DNA from: JBFMGD01 sp040751775
GTDB taxonomy: Bacteria > Bacillota > Dethiobacteria > DTU022
Direction: 5' to 3'
Assembly: GCA_040751775.1 (NCBI GenBank)
Contig: JBFMGD010000001.1
Span: forward strand, 139,529 to 203,528
Length of the DNA stretch: 64,000 nt
Below, in pieces: positions 51,879 through 60,014 of the stretch. The first letter of the stretch is position 1. Every line of letters starts with the position of its first letter. Both the position numbers and the translations under genes were made by a program. The notes under the pieces are model-generated. The model did no database searches and had not been told where the DNA came from. It saw nothing but the letters and a program-made list of their open reading frames with translations.

Positions 51879-53927
51879 ATGAAACGAATACAACCATACT
51901 ACTGGTTACTTGGCCTAGCGCTTGTCTTTATTCTTGCCGGGCTGGCTATATATGGGTTACGGCTGTTCGACCTGGTGTCCGAAAGCGGCATGCCGGTAGA
52001 GCCGCAAGTGCTAAACAGTGATAACAGCTTGTTTGACTTGTGGTTTACCGGTGCGGAAATATACGATTTGAGTGTTGATCGAAATACAACCGGAATACTG
52101 TTCAGCGCCAGTAATAACAAGGTAAGCTTACTGGACCGCGACCGCAGGTTGCGCTGGGAAAAGAACTTCACCACGCAGCCGCTTCAAGCTAAACTCTCAT
52201 CCTGTGGGGGCTATCTGGCGGTAGGAACGGCCGGCGGCAGCCTCTTCTTTATGTCCGCGGATCAGCAGATTATGTGGGAGAATCAACAAACGGAAGCGGT
52301 TTACCGGGTTGCGGTCTCCGCCAACGGCAACTGGGTAGCCGCGGGGCGTGGGAACATGGAGGAAAATGCGCATTTCCTGGATTTATACAGCCAGGATGGA
52401 GAGTTAAAATGGAGTAAAAGTACCCTGCCGCTGTTAAAGCTCTTTCTGGCCGGCGAGCAAGCGGATCAGGGCCAGGTTTTCTACAGCCAACAGCTAAACG
52501 ATTCCGCTGTTACAGGAGCTTACAGCCTGGAGAACGGTGATCCGCTCTGGTCCCACGAAGGGGATGTTCTGGCCGCAATATCACGCATGGGCAGCAGACT
52601 CGCTGCGATTGACGGTAAAAAACTGCGTATCTACAACTACCTGGGAGAGCTCCTCTGGGAAAGTGAGCTGCCGAACACTATTGAAAAAGTAGTTTTTAAT
52701 CCCCAGAATTATAATGTTCTTCTTTACGGTACCAGCGATGGAGCCGGGGAAAATTTCTTTTATTATAAGGCCGACGGCGAACTGCTTTGGAAAATGCGCA
52801 TCGCGGATGGTTCACTGTTTTCATTTACCGCCGATGGCAGGCATATTGTTACCAGCTCGTGGCGTCATTATAAAGAGGACTACACCCAGATGGTACTGAT
52901 TGATGAAAGTGGGTCTGAAATTAACAGTTGGGAAGTCGCGATGCGGGTGGAATTCTTGGTTGTGTCCAATAATCGTCGCTATATCGTCGTAGGCGGAGAA
53001 GATGGTTATATTGATATTGTCGATTTGCAGGCCCATTTCGCACAAGAGGAAGAAAGGATCTCTTTGAGAGGGCCCGACTATAGCCCTTTAATCACGGAAC
53101 CGGGGGCTGACTCGAAACGGATTACACTCTACTTTATTGGAGAGTCTGAAAATTTGATTCCCGTATCCCGCAATGTTGGTCTTACTGAAAATACGATTCG
53201 CTTGGCTATAGAAGAGTTGATCCGCGGACCTGCCCGGGACAGCTCTCTTTTCCGGACCTTTCCCAAAGAAGCGCTGGTGGACCTACGCTTTTTTGAGGAT
53301 CAAGGGAGGTTGGTTCTGGATATCTCTCCGGAGGTGGCGACCATGGCCGGGTCCGCCCAAACCTGGGCTGCCCTTGAATCGCTGCGCTACACGATCGGTT
53401 CTTTTCCGCAAATACGGGAGTTCTATATTACAGTAAACAACCAGATAATAGAGGTTTTCGGGGACGGTTTGATTGTGGAACAGCCTTTGCGCCCGGGCCG
53501 CTGGCAAAAACCGCTTTTCCTGCCGGTGTTGGCCGGCGACAGGTATTACCTTGTTCCCCGAGAGGTCCAGGATTTAAAAGCAGAAGACAAAGATCTAGAC
53601 GGCCTCTTGCACCTGGCGATCAGGAATTTACGCACTTTCTATTTTGTGCCGGGTGATTTAAGACTGCTTGGTGTTGAAACAAATTCCGGCACGGTAACAT
53701 TAAATCTTAATGAATCGGTGCGCGTTCTGTTTCCGGTCAACGGCGGTGAAGAAGAACGGATGCATGCGGCGCTGCTGTTGGATGCCCTGATTCTGACCGC
53801 TTATGAAAACAGCAGCGCTCATAAGATCGAAATATTGGTAGAAGGCGAAGCCTGGTCTCCCCCGGAAGGGTATCCCGCGCTATCCCGTACATTTTACGGG
53901 TTCTACTTCATCAACCCCGAACCATAG
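51879..53927 (+). CDS. Membrane-anchored beta-propeller protein with tandem GerMN domains
   Basis: Extracytoplasmic protein of 682 aa, not matching any named protein I know. A membrane helix lies at about residues 9-27. Residues 75-355 hold seven repeats of a D-x-x-G-x-x-x-W type pattern, with Trp at 93, 133, 178, 224, 260, 304 and 351, as in seven-bladed PQQ/WD-like propellers. A GerMN domain follows (about 415-535: ITLYFIGESENLIPVSR, AIEELIRGPARDSS, LDISPEV, LRYTIGSFP). A second, weaker GerMN-like unit spans about 575-660 (AIRNL, GTVTLNLNESV, EILVEGEAW). It lies 92 bp after the histidine kinase on the same strand. LpqB of actinobacteria combines GerMN and propeller next to mtrAB, in the reverse order. 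A role in modulating the kinase is inference. Confidence 0.78.
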   Translation: MKRIQPYYWLLGLALVFILAGLAIYGLRLFDLVSESGMPVEPQVLNSDNSLFDLWFTGAEIYDLSVDRNTTGILFSASNNKVSLLDRDRRLRWEKNFTTQPLQAKLSSCGGYLAVGTAGGSLFFMSADQQIMWENQQTEAVYRVAVSANGNWVAAGRGNMEENAHFLDLYSQDGELKWSKSTLPLLKLFLAGEQADQGQVFYSQQLNDSAVTGAYSLENGDPLWSHEGDVLAAISRMGSRLAAIDGKKLRIYNYLGELLWESELPNTIEKVVFNPQNYNVLLYGTSDGAGENFFYYKADGELLWKMRIADGSLFSFTADGRHIVTSSWRHYKEDYTQMVLIDESGSEINSWEVAMRVEFLVVSNNRRYIVVGGEDGYIDIVDLQAHFAQEEERISLRGPDYSPLITEPGADSKRITLYFIGESENLIPVSRNVGLTENTIRLAIEELIRGPARDSSLFRTFPKEALVDLRFFEDQGRLVLDISPEVATMAGSAQTWAALESLRYTIGSFPQIREFYITVNNQIIEVFGDGLIVEQPLRPGRWQKPLFLPVLAGDRYYLVPREVQDLKAEDKDLDGLLHLAIRNLRTFYFVPGDLRLLGVETNSGTVTLNLNESVRVLFPVNGGEEERMHAALLLDALILTAYENSSAHKIEILVEGEAWSPPEGYPALSRTFYGFYFINPEP

Positions 53928-53930
53928 TAT

Positions 53931-53959
53931 TTGTCATTTTTACTGTTTTGGGCTAAAAT
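53931..53959 (+). promoter_or_regulatory. Promoter of argS-serS
   Basis: TTGTCA (53931-53936) and TAAAAT (53954-53959) are 17 nt apart. It lies just before argS. Confidence 0.6.
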
Positions 53960-53985
53960 ATGGTTAAAACCAAAAAGGGGTCGTC

Positions 53986-55695
53986 ATGTCAACATCTAAA
54001 GAGGAGATCGGGATTCTATTGGAGCCTTTTGTATCCCTGGAACCGGGTAAGGTCGTGGATTTGCTTGAAACCCCTCCCGACCCCGCAATGGGCGATCTGG
54101 CTTTTCCTTGCTACTTATTAGCGTCGCGGTATAAAGAGGCGCCCACCCAGATCGCGGAAAGGTTAAGCCGGGAGCTTGCCGGCAAGAGGGGCTTTTTTTG
54201 GGAAAAAGCTGTTGCCAAAGGCCCTTATCTGAATTTTTACCTGGATCCGGTCGCTTTCGGCCGGGCAGTGTTAAACCAAGTGTTGGGTGGCGGTACGCGT
54301 TATGGCTGGAGTGATCAAGGCCGGGGTAAAACCGTGGTGATCGATTATTCCTCACCCAATATCGCCAAGCCGTTTGGTATTGGACACATCCGATCTACGG
54401 TCCTTGGGCATTCCCTTTACCTTATTTACCAGGCTTTGGGCTATCGCTGCATCGGCATCAATCACCTCGGTGACTGGGGGACCCAGTTTGGGAAGCTGAT
54501 CGTTGCTTTCAAACGGTGGGGAGACGAGGCGCAGTTGCAGGCGGACCCGGTCAACTATCTTTTTCAGCTCTATGTCAAGTTTCACCAGTTTGCGGAGAAC
54601 GATTCCGCCTTGGAGGACGAAGCCCGGCTCTGGTTTAAAGAGTTGGAGCTGGGGAACCGCGAAGCGGTGTCTTACTGGACCAGATTCCGTACTCTCAGCC
54701 TGGACAACTATGCCGGTATTTATGACCTGCTGGGCATTAAATTTGAATATTTCCATGGTGAAAGCCACTACAACAACCGCCTGGACGGGGTAATCCGGTT
54801 GGTGCGCGAAAAAGGGATTGCCGTGGAGAGTGAAGGCGCTTTGATTATTGATCTGGAGAAATACAGTTTGCCACCGGTTATGCTTCAGAAAAAGGACGGG
54901 GCAACCCTTTACATTACGCGGGACCTCGCCGCCGCGATTTATCGTTATGAGACCTTCGGTTTTTCCAAGGCTCTATATGTGGTCGGCGCCGAGCAAATAC
55001 TCCACTTCCAGCAGTTGTTTAAAATTTTGGAGTTGCTGGGGTTCCCCTGGTCGGCTAATTGCCTGCATGTCCCGTTTGGTCTGATCCGCTTTAAAGAAGG
55101 GCGCATGTCTACCCGGGAGGGCAATATTATCTTCCTGGAAGAGGTGCTCCAGCGGTCGATTCAGCTCGCGCGAGAGACTATCGAGGGAAAAAATCCCGGT
55201 TTACGAGATAAAGATAGCGTCGCCAAAGTGGTAGGCTTGGGGGCGGTCCGTTTCGGAGATTTGAGCAACGACCGGATCAAAGACATTGAGTTCGACTGGG
55301 ACAAGGTGCTGGATTTTTCCGGAGAAACCGCCGTATATATTCAGTATGCTCATGCGCGGATTTGCAGCATCCTGCGCAAGGCGGGCGGGATCGATCCCGG
55401 CTGGACCGTGGATACAGCGGCCGGTTTGCTGAGAGAGGAAGAAAAGACGCTTTTGAAAACGCTGGCCGAGTTACCGGAAAAAATAGCGCTTGCGGCCGAG
55501 GGCTGCCGTCCCTCGATTATCGCCCGCCACTTGATTGATGTGGCCCGTGAATTTAACCGTTTTTATCATAACTGTCCGGTGCTGAACAGTGATCCGGCTT
55601 TGCAGCAATCGCGGTTGCTGCTGATTGAAGCGGTTCGCCTGGCTTTGGTGAACGGCTTGGGATTGCTGGGTATTGAAGCCCCGGCAGAGATGTAG
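53986..55695 (+). CDS. argS: Arginyl-tRNA synthetase
   Basis: Class I synthetase charging tRNA-Arg. The N-terminal Arg_tRNA_synt_N domain is present; the HIGH motif is FGIGHIRST and the preceding VVIDYSSPNIAKPF is typical. The KMSKS site is degenerate (EGRMSTREG), common in ArgRS. It is 569 aa. It lies 15 bp upstream of serS, and a tRNA-Arg gene lies 1.6 kb downstream. Confidence 0.96.
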   Translation: MSTSKEEIGILLEPFVSLEPGKVVDLLETPPDPAMGDLAFPCYLLASRYKEAPTQIAERLSRELAGKRGFFWEKAVAKGPYLNFYLDPVAFGRAVLNQVLGGGTRYGWSDQGRGKTVVIDYSSPNIAKPFGIGHIRSTVLGHSLYLIYQALGYRCIGINHLGDWGTQFGKLIVAFKRWGDEAQLQADPVNYLFQLYVKFHQFAENDSALEDEARLWFKELELGNREAVSYWTRFRTLSLDNYAGIYDLLGIKFEYFHGESHYNNRLDGVIRLVREKGIAVESEGALIIDLEKYSLPPVMLQKKDGATLYITRDLAAAIYRYETFGFSKALYVVGAEQILHFQQLFKILELLGFPWSANCLHVPFGLIRFKEGRMSTREGNIIFLEEVLQRSIQLARETIEGKNPGLRDKDSVAKVVGLGAVRFGDLSNDRIKDIEFDWDKVLDFSGETAVYIQYAHARICSILRKAGGIDPGWTVDTAAGLLREEEKTLLKTLAELPEKIALAAEGCRPSIIARHLIDVAREFNRFYHNCPVLNSDPALQQSRLLLIEAVRLALVNGLGLLGIEAPAEM

Positions 55696-55710
55696 GAGAG
55701 GTGTAACCAT

Positions 55711-56991
55711 ATGCTCGATATAAAATTTGTGCGAGACAATCCTGATCAAGTTAGAAAAGCGATCGAGTTAAAAGGGGAACCGGCGGAACTCGACCGGCTC
55801 CTGGAATACGATCTGGAACGGCGTAGACTGCTGCAAGAGGTCGAGGATTTAAAGCAGCTCCGCAACCGCGTTTCGAAAGAAATCGGCCAGGCGGCGGCAG
55901 ACGGCAGCCTGGCTGTTGAGCAGAAGAAAGAAGAGATGCGTCTCGTTTCGGAGAAGATTAAAGCGTTGGACGAGCAGTTGCGGCTGATTGATGCCGGCGT
56001 GGAACAAATATTACTGCGCTTGCCGAACCTACCTGACCCCGCCGTGCCCGCTGGCCGGTCCGAGGCGGACAACATTACCGTTCGCACCTGGGGGCAACCC
56101 ACCGTATTTCCGTACACCCCGCGCCCGCACTGGGAGATCGGTGAGCTGTTGGGAATTCTGGACTTCCCCCGCGCCGGCAAGATTACCGGCAGCCGTTTCA
56201 CCCTTTACCAGGGAGCGGGCGCCCGGCTGGAGCGGGCTCTGATCAATTTTATGCTTGACCTGCACACTACCCGGCACGGTTACCGGGAGATTTTCCCCCC
56301 GTTCCTGGTTAACGCCGCTTCCATGACCGGTACCGGCCAACTGCCCAAATTCGCGGAAGATGCTTTCCGGGTGGAAGGAACCGATTATTACTTGATCCCC
56401 ACGGCCGAGGTACCGGTGACCAACATGCACCGGGATGAGATCCTGGAAGGGGAAACCCTGCCCCTCTACTATGCCGCTTACAGCGCCTGCTTCAGGGCGG
56501 AGGCCGGCGCCCACGGGCGGGATACGCGCGGCCTAATCCGCCAGCACCAGTTCAACAAGGTGGAGTTGGTCAAGTTCGTCCTACCCGGGGAATCGGCGGC
56601 TGAACTGGAGAAGCTGGTCGCCGATGCCGAAAAGGTGCTGCAGCTGCTGGAGCTGCCCTACCGGGTAGTGCTGATGTGCAGCGGCGATCTGGGCTTTGCC
56701 GCGGCTAAGAAATACGACCTGGAAATTTGGCTGCCGTCGGCGGAAACCTACCGGGAGATCTCCTCCTGCAGCAACTTTACCGATTTCCAGGCTCGCCGCG
56801 CCGGCATCCGCTACCGCCCCGCGCCGGGGCAGAAAACCCAGTATGTCCATACCCTGAACGGTTCCGGCGTGGCTATCGGGCGCACTGTCGCCGCGATCCT
56901 GGAAAATTTTCAACAGGAAGACGGCAGCGTGGTAATACCGGAGGTGCTGCGCCCCTATTGCGGCGGGTTGGAAAAAATTACTGCCCAGTAA
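55711..56991 (+). CDS. serS: Seryl-tRNA synthetase
   Basis: Class II synthetase charging tRNA-Ser. The N-terminal coiled-coil arm (about residues 25-100) binds the long variable arm. Motif 2 (AYSACFRAEAGAHGRDTRGLIRQHQFNKVELV, in part) and motif 3 (NGSGVAIGRTVAAILENFQ) are clear. It is 426 aa. Two tRNA-Ser genes follow immediately. Confidence 0.97.
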   Translation: MLDIKFVRDNPDQVRKAIELKGEPAELDRLLEYDLERRRLLQEVEDLKQLRNRVSKEIGQAAADGSLAVEQKKEEMRLVSEKIKALDEQLRLIDAGVEQILLRLPNLPDPAVPAGRSEADNITVRTWGQPTVFPYTPRPHWEIGELLGILDFPRAGKITGSRFTLYQGAGARLERALINFMLDLHTTRHGYREIFPPFLVNAASMTGTGQLPKFAEDAFRVEGTDYYLIPTAEVPVTNMHRDEILEGETLPLYYAAYSACFRAEAGAHGRDTRGLIRQHQFNKVELVKFVLPGESAAELEKLVADAEKVLQLLELPYRVVLMCSGDLGFAAAKKYDLEIWLPSAETYREISSCSNFTDFQARRAGIRYRPAPGQKTQYVHTLNGSGVAIGRTVAAILENFQQEDGSVVIPEVLRPYCGGLEKITAQ

Positions 56992-57088
56992 GGAAGCTGA
57001 TATTGGCTGCACCCCGCATGCCTAGCCAGGGAGGCTGAAAAAGGGCGGTCCTGCGGCTCGCAATTGGCAGCCGGGCCCCGTCTATACG

Positions 57089-57117
57089 TTGACAACAAAA
57101 GGTCCCTTTGTTATACT
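57089..57117 (+). promoter_or_regulatory. Promoter of the tRNA cluster
   Basis: TTGACA (57089-57094) and TATACT (57112-57117) are 17 nt apart, 20 bp before the first tRNA. Confidence 0.85.
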
Positions 57118-57137
57118 TGATCTTGCTTACCGCTTGA

Positions 57138-57224
57138 GGAGGGGTGTCCGAGCGGTTTAAGGAGCCGGTCTTGAAAACCGGTGACCCGAAAGGGCCGTGG
57201 GTTCGAATCCCACCCCCTCCGCCA
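57138..57224 (+). tRNA. tRNA-Ser(UGA)
   Basis: Acceptor GGAGGGG pairs with CCCCTCC; the anticodon loop reads CTTGAAA (anticodon TGA). It has a long variable arm, a T-loop GGTTCGAATCC and an encoded CCA. Confidence 0.97.
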
Positions 57225-57236
57225 GCAAAGTCATTC

Positions 57237-57330
57237 GGAGAGATGGCCGAGTGGTCGAAGGCGGTCGCCTGCTAAGCGATTAAGTGGGTATAAGCCTGCT
57301 TCGAGGGTTCGAATCCCTCTCTCTCCGCCA
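57237..57330 (+). tRNA. tRNA-Ser(GCU)
   Basis: Acceptor GGAGAGA/TCTCTCC, anticodon GCT in the loop CTGCTAA, long variable arm, T-loop GGTTCGAATCC, encoded CCA. Confidence 0.97.
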
Positions 57331-57333
57331 TAT

Positions 57334-57411
57334 GCGCCCGTAGCTCAGTCTGGATAGAGTAACTGACTACGAATCAGGAGGCCGCAGGTTCAAATCCTGC
57401 CGGGCGCACCA
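57334..57411 (+). tRNA. tRNA-Arg(ACG)
   Basis: Acceptor GCGCCCG/CGGGCGC, anticodon ACG in the loop CTACGAA, T-loop GGTTCAAATCC, encoded CCA. The A34 of this tRNA is the substrate of TadA, encoded 0.76 kb downstream. Confidence 0.97.
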
Positions 57412-57421
57412 TCTAAAAATC

Positions 57422-57458
57422 AAGCACCGCAATGGTTTCGGCCCTTGCGGTGCTTTAA
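57422..57458. terminator. Bidirectional terminator after the tRNA cluster
   Basis: Perfect 11-bp arms AAGCACCGCAA (57422-57432) and TTGCGGTGCTT (57445-57455). T-rich sequence follows on both strands. It ends the tRNA transcript and the convergent HTH gene. Confidence 0.85.
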
Positions 57459-57475
57459 ATTATCGAGATGGTTTC

Positions 57476-57982
57476 TTATCGTTTCGGCTTATCCCGGCTT
57501 ATTTTGGGTTGTTCGTATACCCTGACGATGTAGTCACCTTCAGCTTCATCTTGACGTACCAGCTTAAGCAATTCCTGCTCACTGATGTGGCTCACCGCCG
57601 GCAACCGCTCTTTTTCCCGCTCTTCGGCCATCTGCTTGGGCTGTTTCTGAACCGATTCTTTAAGCGGCTCTGGATCAGGTTTCGGCTGGTTGGCCGGTTT
57701 GCTGCCAGCCAATCTTTTTGGCAGTGCTTTACTGGCAGCCGGTGTTTTTAGCGCCGGTTCGTCTACAGCCGGTGTTTTTACCGGCGCTTCACCGGGCGGC
57801 TTATTAATCATGCTGGGCGTGGTTTTACAGGAATTTAAGAAGGTTTCCAGGTCGTCTTTGCTTATTCTCCATGACTTGCCTATTTTCAGGGCGCTCAGCT
57901 TACCCTCATTAATATATTTCCTTACAGTATAGTCGGTTGTTTTGATAATTTTAGCTACTTCTTCAGTTGTCAGGAACTCCAA
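57476..57982 (-). CDS. Excisionase-type helix-turn-helix protein
   Basis: Protein of about 168 aa. The N-terminus (EFLTTEEVAKIIKTTDYTVRKYINEGKLSALKIGKSWRI, in part) is a MerR/excisionase-type HTH_17 domain. A Pro/Lys/Glu-rich, probably disordered linker (about residues 55-130) leads to a short C-terminal segment (ISEQELLKLVRQDE). No integrase is nearby, so a phage excisionase is unlikely; proteins like this act as DNA-binding regulators. TTG at 57982 has AGAGGTGG 5 nt upstream; GTG three codons earlier is the alternative. Targets are unknown. Confidence 0.75.
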   Translation of the reverse strand: MEFLTTEEVAKIIKTTDYTVRKYINEGKLSALKIGKSWRISKDDLETFLNSCKTTPSMINKPPGEAPVKTPAVDEPALKTPAASKALPKRLAGSKPANQPKPDPEPLKESVQKQPKQMAEEREKERLPAVSHISEQELLKLVRQDEAEGDYIVRVYEQPKISRDKPKR

Positions 57983-58173
57983 TCTTCCCACCTCTTTCCT
58001 GGCATATAAAATCTCTCAATATGAAAATAACAAATTTAATGCAAATTACAACATATATATGTCGAAATGTGTAGTTATATGAGATTATATACTAATATGT
58101 ATGTATAATTCGTGATGGTTATGCTTTTCGCCTGCTTTTCTTTACCAGTTCGATATGCTATTATTTTTCTGCC

Positions 58174-58641
58174 ATGGGAAAAATGCTGCAAGAGCGGGAC
58201 TGCCAATATATGAAGATGGCTCTTCACGAGGCCCGGGCGGCTGGGGCCGCGGGGGAAGTACCGGTTGGAGCGCTCCTGGTGAAAGAAAACCGGGTCCTGT
58301 CCGCTGATCACAATCGCCGCGAATCGTTAAATGACGCTACCGCACACGCCGAAATTCTGGTGATTCGTGAAGCGTGCCGCTTGCTGGGCGGATGGCGATT
58401 GCCGGGTACTACTTTGTATGTAACCCTGGAGCCCTGTCCGATGTGTGCGGGAGCCCTGGTGCAAGCCCGCGTGGAGCGGTTGGTTTTCGGAACAACCGAC
58501 CCCAAGGGCGGCGCCGCCGGCAGTTTGTTTGATATCGCGCGGGATGAGAGGTTAAACCACCGCCTGGCGGTTACCGCAGGGGTATTGGAGCATGAATGCG
58601 CAGCGCTGCTGCAGCAGTTTTTCCAGGACAGGCGCAGTTAA
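58174..58641 (+). CDS. tadA: tRNA-specific adenosine deaminase
   Basis: Converts A34 to inosine in tRNA-Arg(ACG). The zinc site is HAEI and LEPCPMCAGAL, with the catalytic Glu in HAE. GEVPVGALLV is the typical N-terminal segment. It is 155 aa. The start has no obvious Shine-Dalgarno. In many Firmicutes tadA lies near serS and tRNA-Ser; here the substrate tRNA gene is close by. The SRP RNA and dnaX genes that often follow are not present. Confidence 0.95.
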   Translation: MGKMLQERDCQYMKMALHEARAAGAAGEVPVGALLVKENRVLSADHNRRESLNDATAHAEILVIREACRLLGGWRLPGTTLYVTLEPCPMCAGALVQARVERLVFGTTDPKGGAAGSLFDIARDERLNHRLAVTAGVLEHECAALLQQFFQDRRS

Positions 58642-58707
58642 TCTAAGGCGGCCGGTGGTAAACATTGTGCTGCTGATCGGTTCCTATTCTGTAAAGGAGT
58701 GATGGCT

Positions 58708-58758
58708 ATGTTTGCAAAAGCTGATAAGGTGAAGGGTTCGCTAGCTGACAGGCAGTAG
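58708..58758 (+). CDS. Possible 16-aa microORF
   Basis: An ATG follows AAAGGAG by 8 nt and opens a 16-codon frame (MFAKADKVKGSLADRQ). I recognise no family. It lies in the 193-bp gap between tadA and the rsgA pseudogene. It may be a leader peptide or a gene remnant. Confidence 0.2.
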   Translation: MFAKADKVKGSLADRQ

Positions 58759-58834
58759 GAATATCCGGTATAACCGGTGAGAGTTTCCTCTGCTGTCACC
58801 AGGGGTGAAGTATATTTTGGGAGGAACTCAATAG

Positions 58835-59252
58835 ATGAACTTGCAAGATCTGGGCTGGAACGCCCATATTGAAGCGTTATTTCATTCTTATACTGCTTGC
58901 GGCTATATACCCGGCAGAGTTGTTTCCGTATCCCGGGAGCTATTTCGGCTCGGTACCGCAGCCGGTTTTAACCGAGGCCGATTTATGTGATTGTGTGAGC
59001 GGCCGGGCTGCTGAAGCGCAAGCGGTGGCTCCGCGCAATGCCGCTTTTCTGATTGCCGGCATCTGCGGGAACCCGGCTGCGCGGTTCAGGCGGCACTTGA
59101 AACGGGCGCTTTGTATCCGGACCGTTTTGAAGTTATCTCAAGCTGCAGCGGGAGCTGGCTTACCTGGAGAGAAGTCAGGATCTTCGGGCTCGCCTGGCGG
59201 AAAAGCCAGGTGGAAAGCAATCCATAAAGCACAGCGTAAGAGAAAGAATTAA
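58835..59252 (+). pseudogene. rsgA: Decayed rsgA (ribosome-dependent GTPase) remnant
   Basis: Fragments of RsgA, a 30S-assembly GTPase, survive in all three frames. With a good Shine-Dalgarno (GGGAGGAA), the first frame starts MNLQDLGWNAHIEALF and reads to GRVVSVSRELFRL, the RsgA N-terminus. A second frame continues VLTEADLCDCVSGRAAEAQAV, like the OB-fold. The first frame resumes as EPGCAVQAALETGALYPDRFE, the C-terminal zinc region; the third frame gives KLQRELAYLERSQDL; the end reads KARWKAIHKAQRKRKN. The entire GTPase core (about 600 bp in a normal 300-350-aa protein) is missing. A continuous 127-aa frame through it mixes these pieces and is not a real gene. Confidence 0.8.
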
Positions 59253-59296
59253 ACAGAGAGCGGAGCCGGTTTTCCGGCTCCGCTCTCTGTTTAATT
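59247..59296. terminator. 23-bp perfect hairpin, convergent terminator
   Basis: Arms 59247-59269 and 59274-59296 are perfectly complementary, with a TTTT loop. The hairpin contains the last codons of both the rsgA remnant and the convergent XRE gene. A T-run follows on the plus strand near 59300. Confidence 0.85.
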
Positions 59297-59623
59297 ACCG
59301 TGTTTTTTTTCTTCGTCAATAAAATACTGCATGATTATTTTGATGTGTTCATAGATCTCAGCCGGCAGGTTTTCATATGCGGCTTGCGCGTCAGCAGCCA
59401 GTTGTTGTATTTGCGGGTTGCGGCTGTTGGTTCGCCCGAGAAGGTAGTCCGTAGTAACGTCGTAAAAATCGGCCAATTTGTTAAGCGTTTCGTAGTCAGG
59501 AGAACGTTTATTCTTTTCATATCGCGAGAGCATGACATTGCTGATATTAAGCGCTTTGGCAAGCTCAAGCTGGGAAATACCCTTTTCGTCTCTCAGTTTT
59601 TTTAATCGAGCGCCAAGTTCCAT
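59291..59623 (-). CDS. XRE-family transcriptional regulator
   Basis: Small repressor of 110 aa. The N-terminal lambda-repressor-like HTH covers about residues 4-60 (LKKLRDEKGISQLELAKALNISNVMLSRYEKNKRSPDYETL, in part). The C-terminal part is a short helical tail (AAYENLPAEIYEHIKIIMQYF), as in SinR/ImmR-like proteins, probably for oligomerisation. It is divergent from the zinc-ribbon/Spo0E-like pair; three copies of a 12-bp motif lie in the shared spacer and may be its operators. The signal it senses is unknown. Confidence 0.88.
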   Translation of the reverse strand: MELGARLKKLRDEKGISQLELAKALNISNVMLSRYEKNKRSPDYETLNKLADFYDVTTDYLLGRTNSRNPQIQQLAADAQAAYENLPAEIYEHIKIIMQYFIDEEKKHGN

Positions 59624-59660
59624 ATTACTCCTCTTTTTTATGCCTTTCAGTAAAGATACC

Positions 59661-59743
59661 TTAGCATAACGGGTAGAATAGCAAAAGAAAGTTTGCCAAA
59701 ACGGAAATGTAGCCTTGACTTTGCCATATCGGTTAATTATAAT
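59661..59743 (+). promoter_or_regulatory. Divergent control region: promoter and three 12-bp repeats
   Basis: The plus-strand promoter is TTGACT (59715-59720) and TATAAT (59738-59743), 17 nt apart. Related motifs occur at 59661 (TTAGCATAACGG), 59693 (TTGCCAAAACGG) and 59721 (TTGCCATATCGG), each sharing 9 of 12 bases or better with the third. The third lies in the promoter spacer, a position suited to repression. Confidence 0.6.
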
Positions 59744-59797
59744 TGTAATTATGTTGGGTCTTATTTAAGAAATATATTTATTTAAAGGAAGAAGATA

Positions 59798-60013
59798 ATG
59801 ATCAAAAGGCAATGCCCGCGGTGCGAAGGTTTTTTTTATTCCGCAGATACTTCAACAGATGTCTGGATCTGTCCAAATTGTAATGTGAAGATAACAAAAA
59901 GTGCTGAGAACCCCGATCAAGTTCCGCTTGAAAACAAGGATAATAATCATGGTTTTAAGCGGTGTCACCGGGGCCCTAAAACAGAATTTTATCTTGCCGT
60001 AGGAGAGATGTAA
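59798..60013 (+). CDS. Small zinc-ribbon protein
   Basis: 71-aa protein with Cys pairs CPRC (6, 9) and CPNC (25, 28) spaced like a zinc ribbon. The rest is polar, with no membrane helix. AAAGGAAG lies 6 nt before the ATG, and a good promoter lies 55 bp upstream. It ends 1 nt before the Spo0E-like gene, so they form an operon. I recognise no named family. Confidence 0.7.
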   Translation: MIKRQCPRCEGFFYSADTSTDVWICPNCNVKITKSAENPDQVPLENKDNNHGFKRCHRGPKTEFYLAVGEM

Positions 60014-60014
60014 C

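Noticed and set aside
58642..58834. Search for SRP RNA and dnaX after tadA
   Set aside because: These often follow tadA in Firmicutes, but the conserved SRP apical sequence and any DnaX coding are absent here.
58869..59252. A 127-codon open frame inside the rsgA remnant
   Set aside because: Only parts of the frame resemble RsgA, and the other RsgA pieces lie in the two other frames. The frame is an accident of frameshifts.
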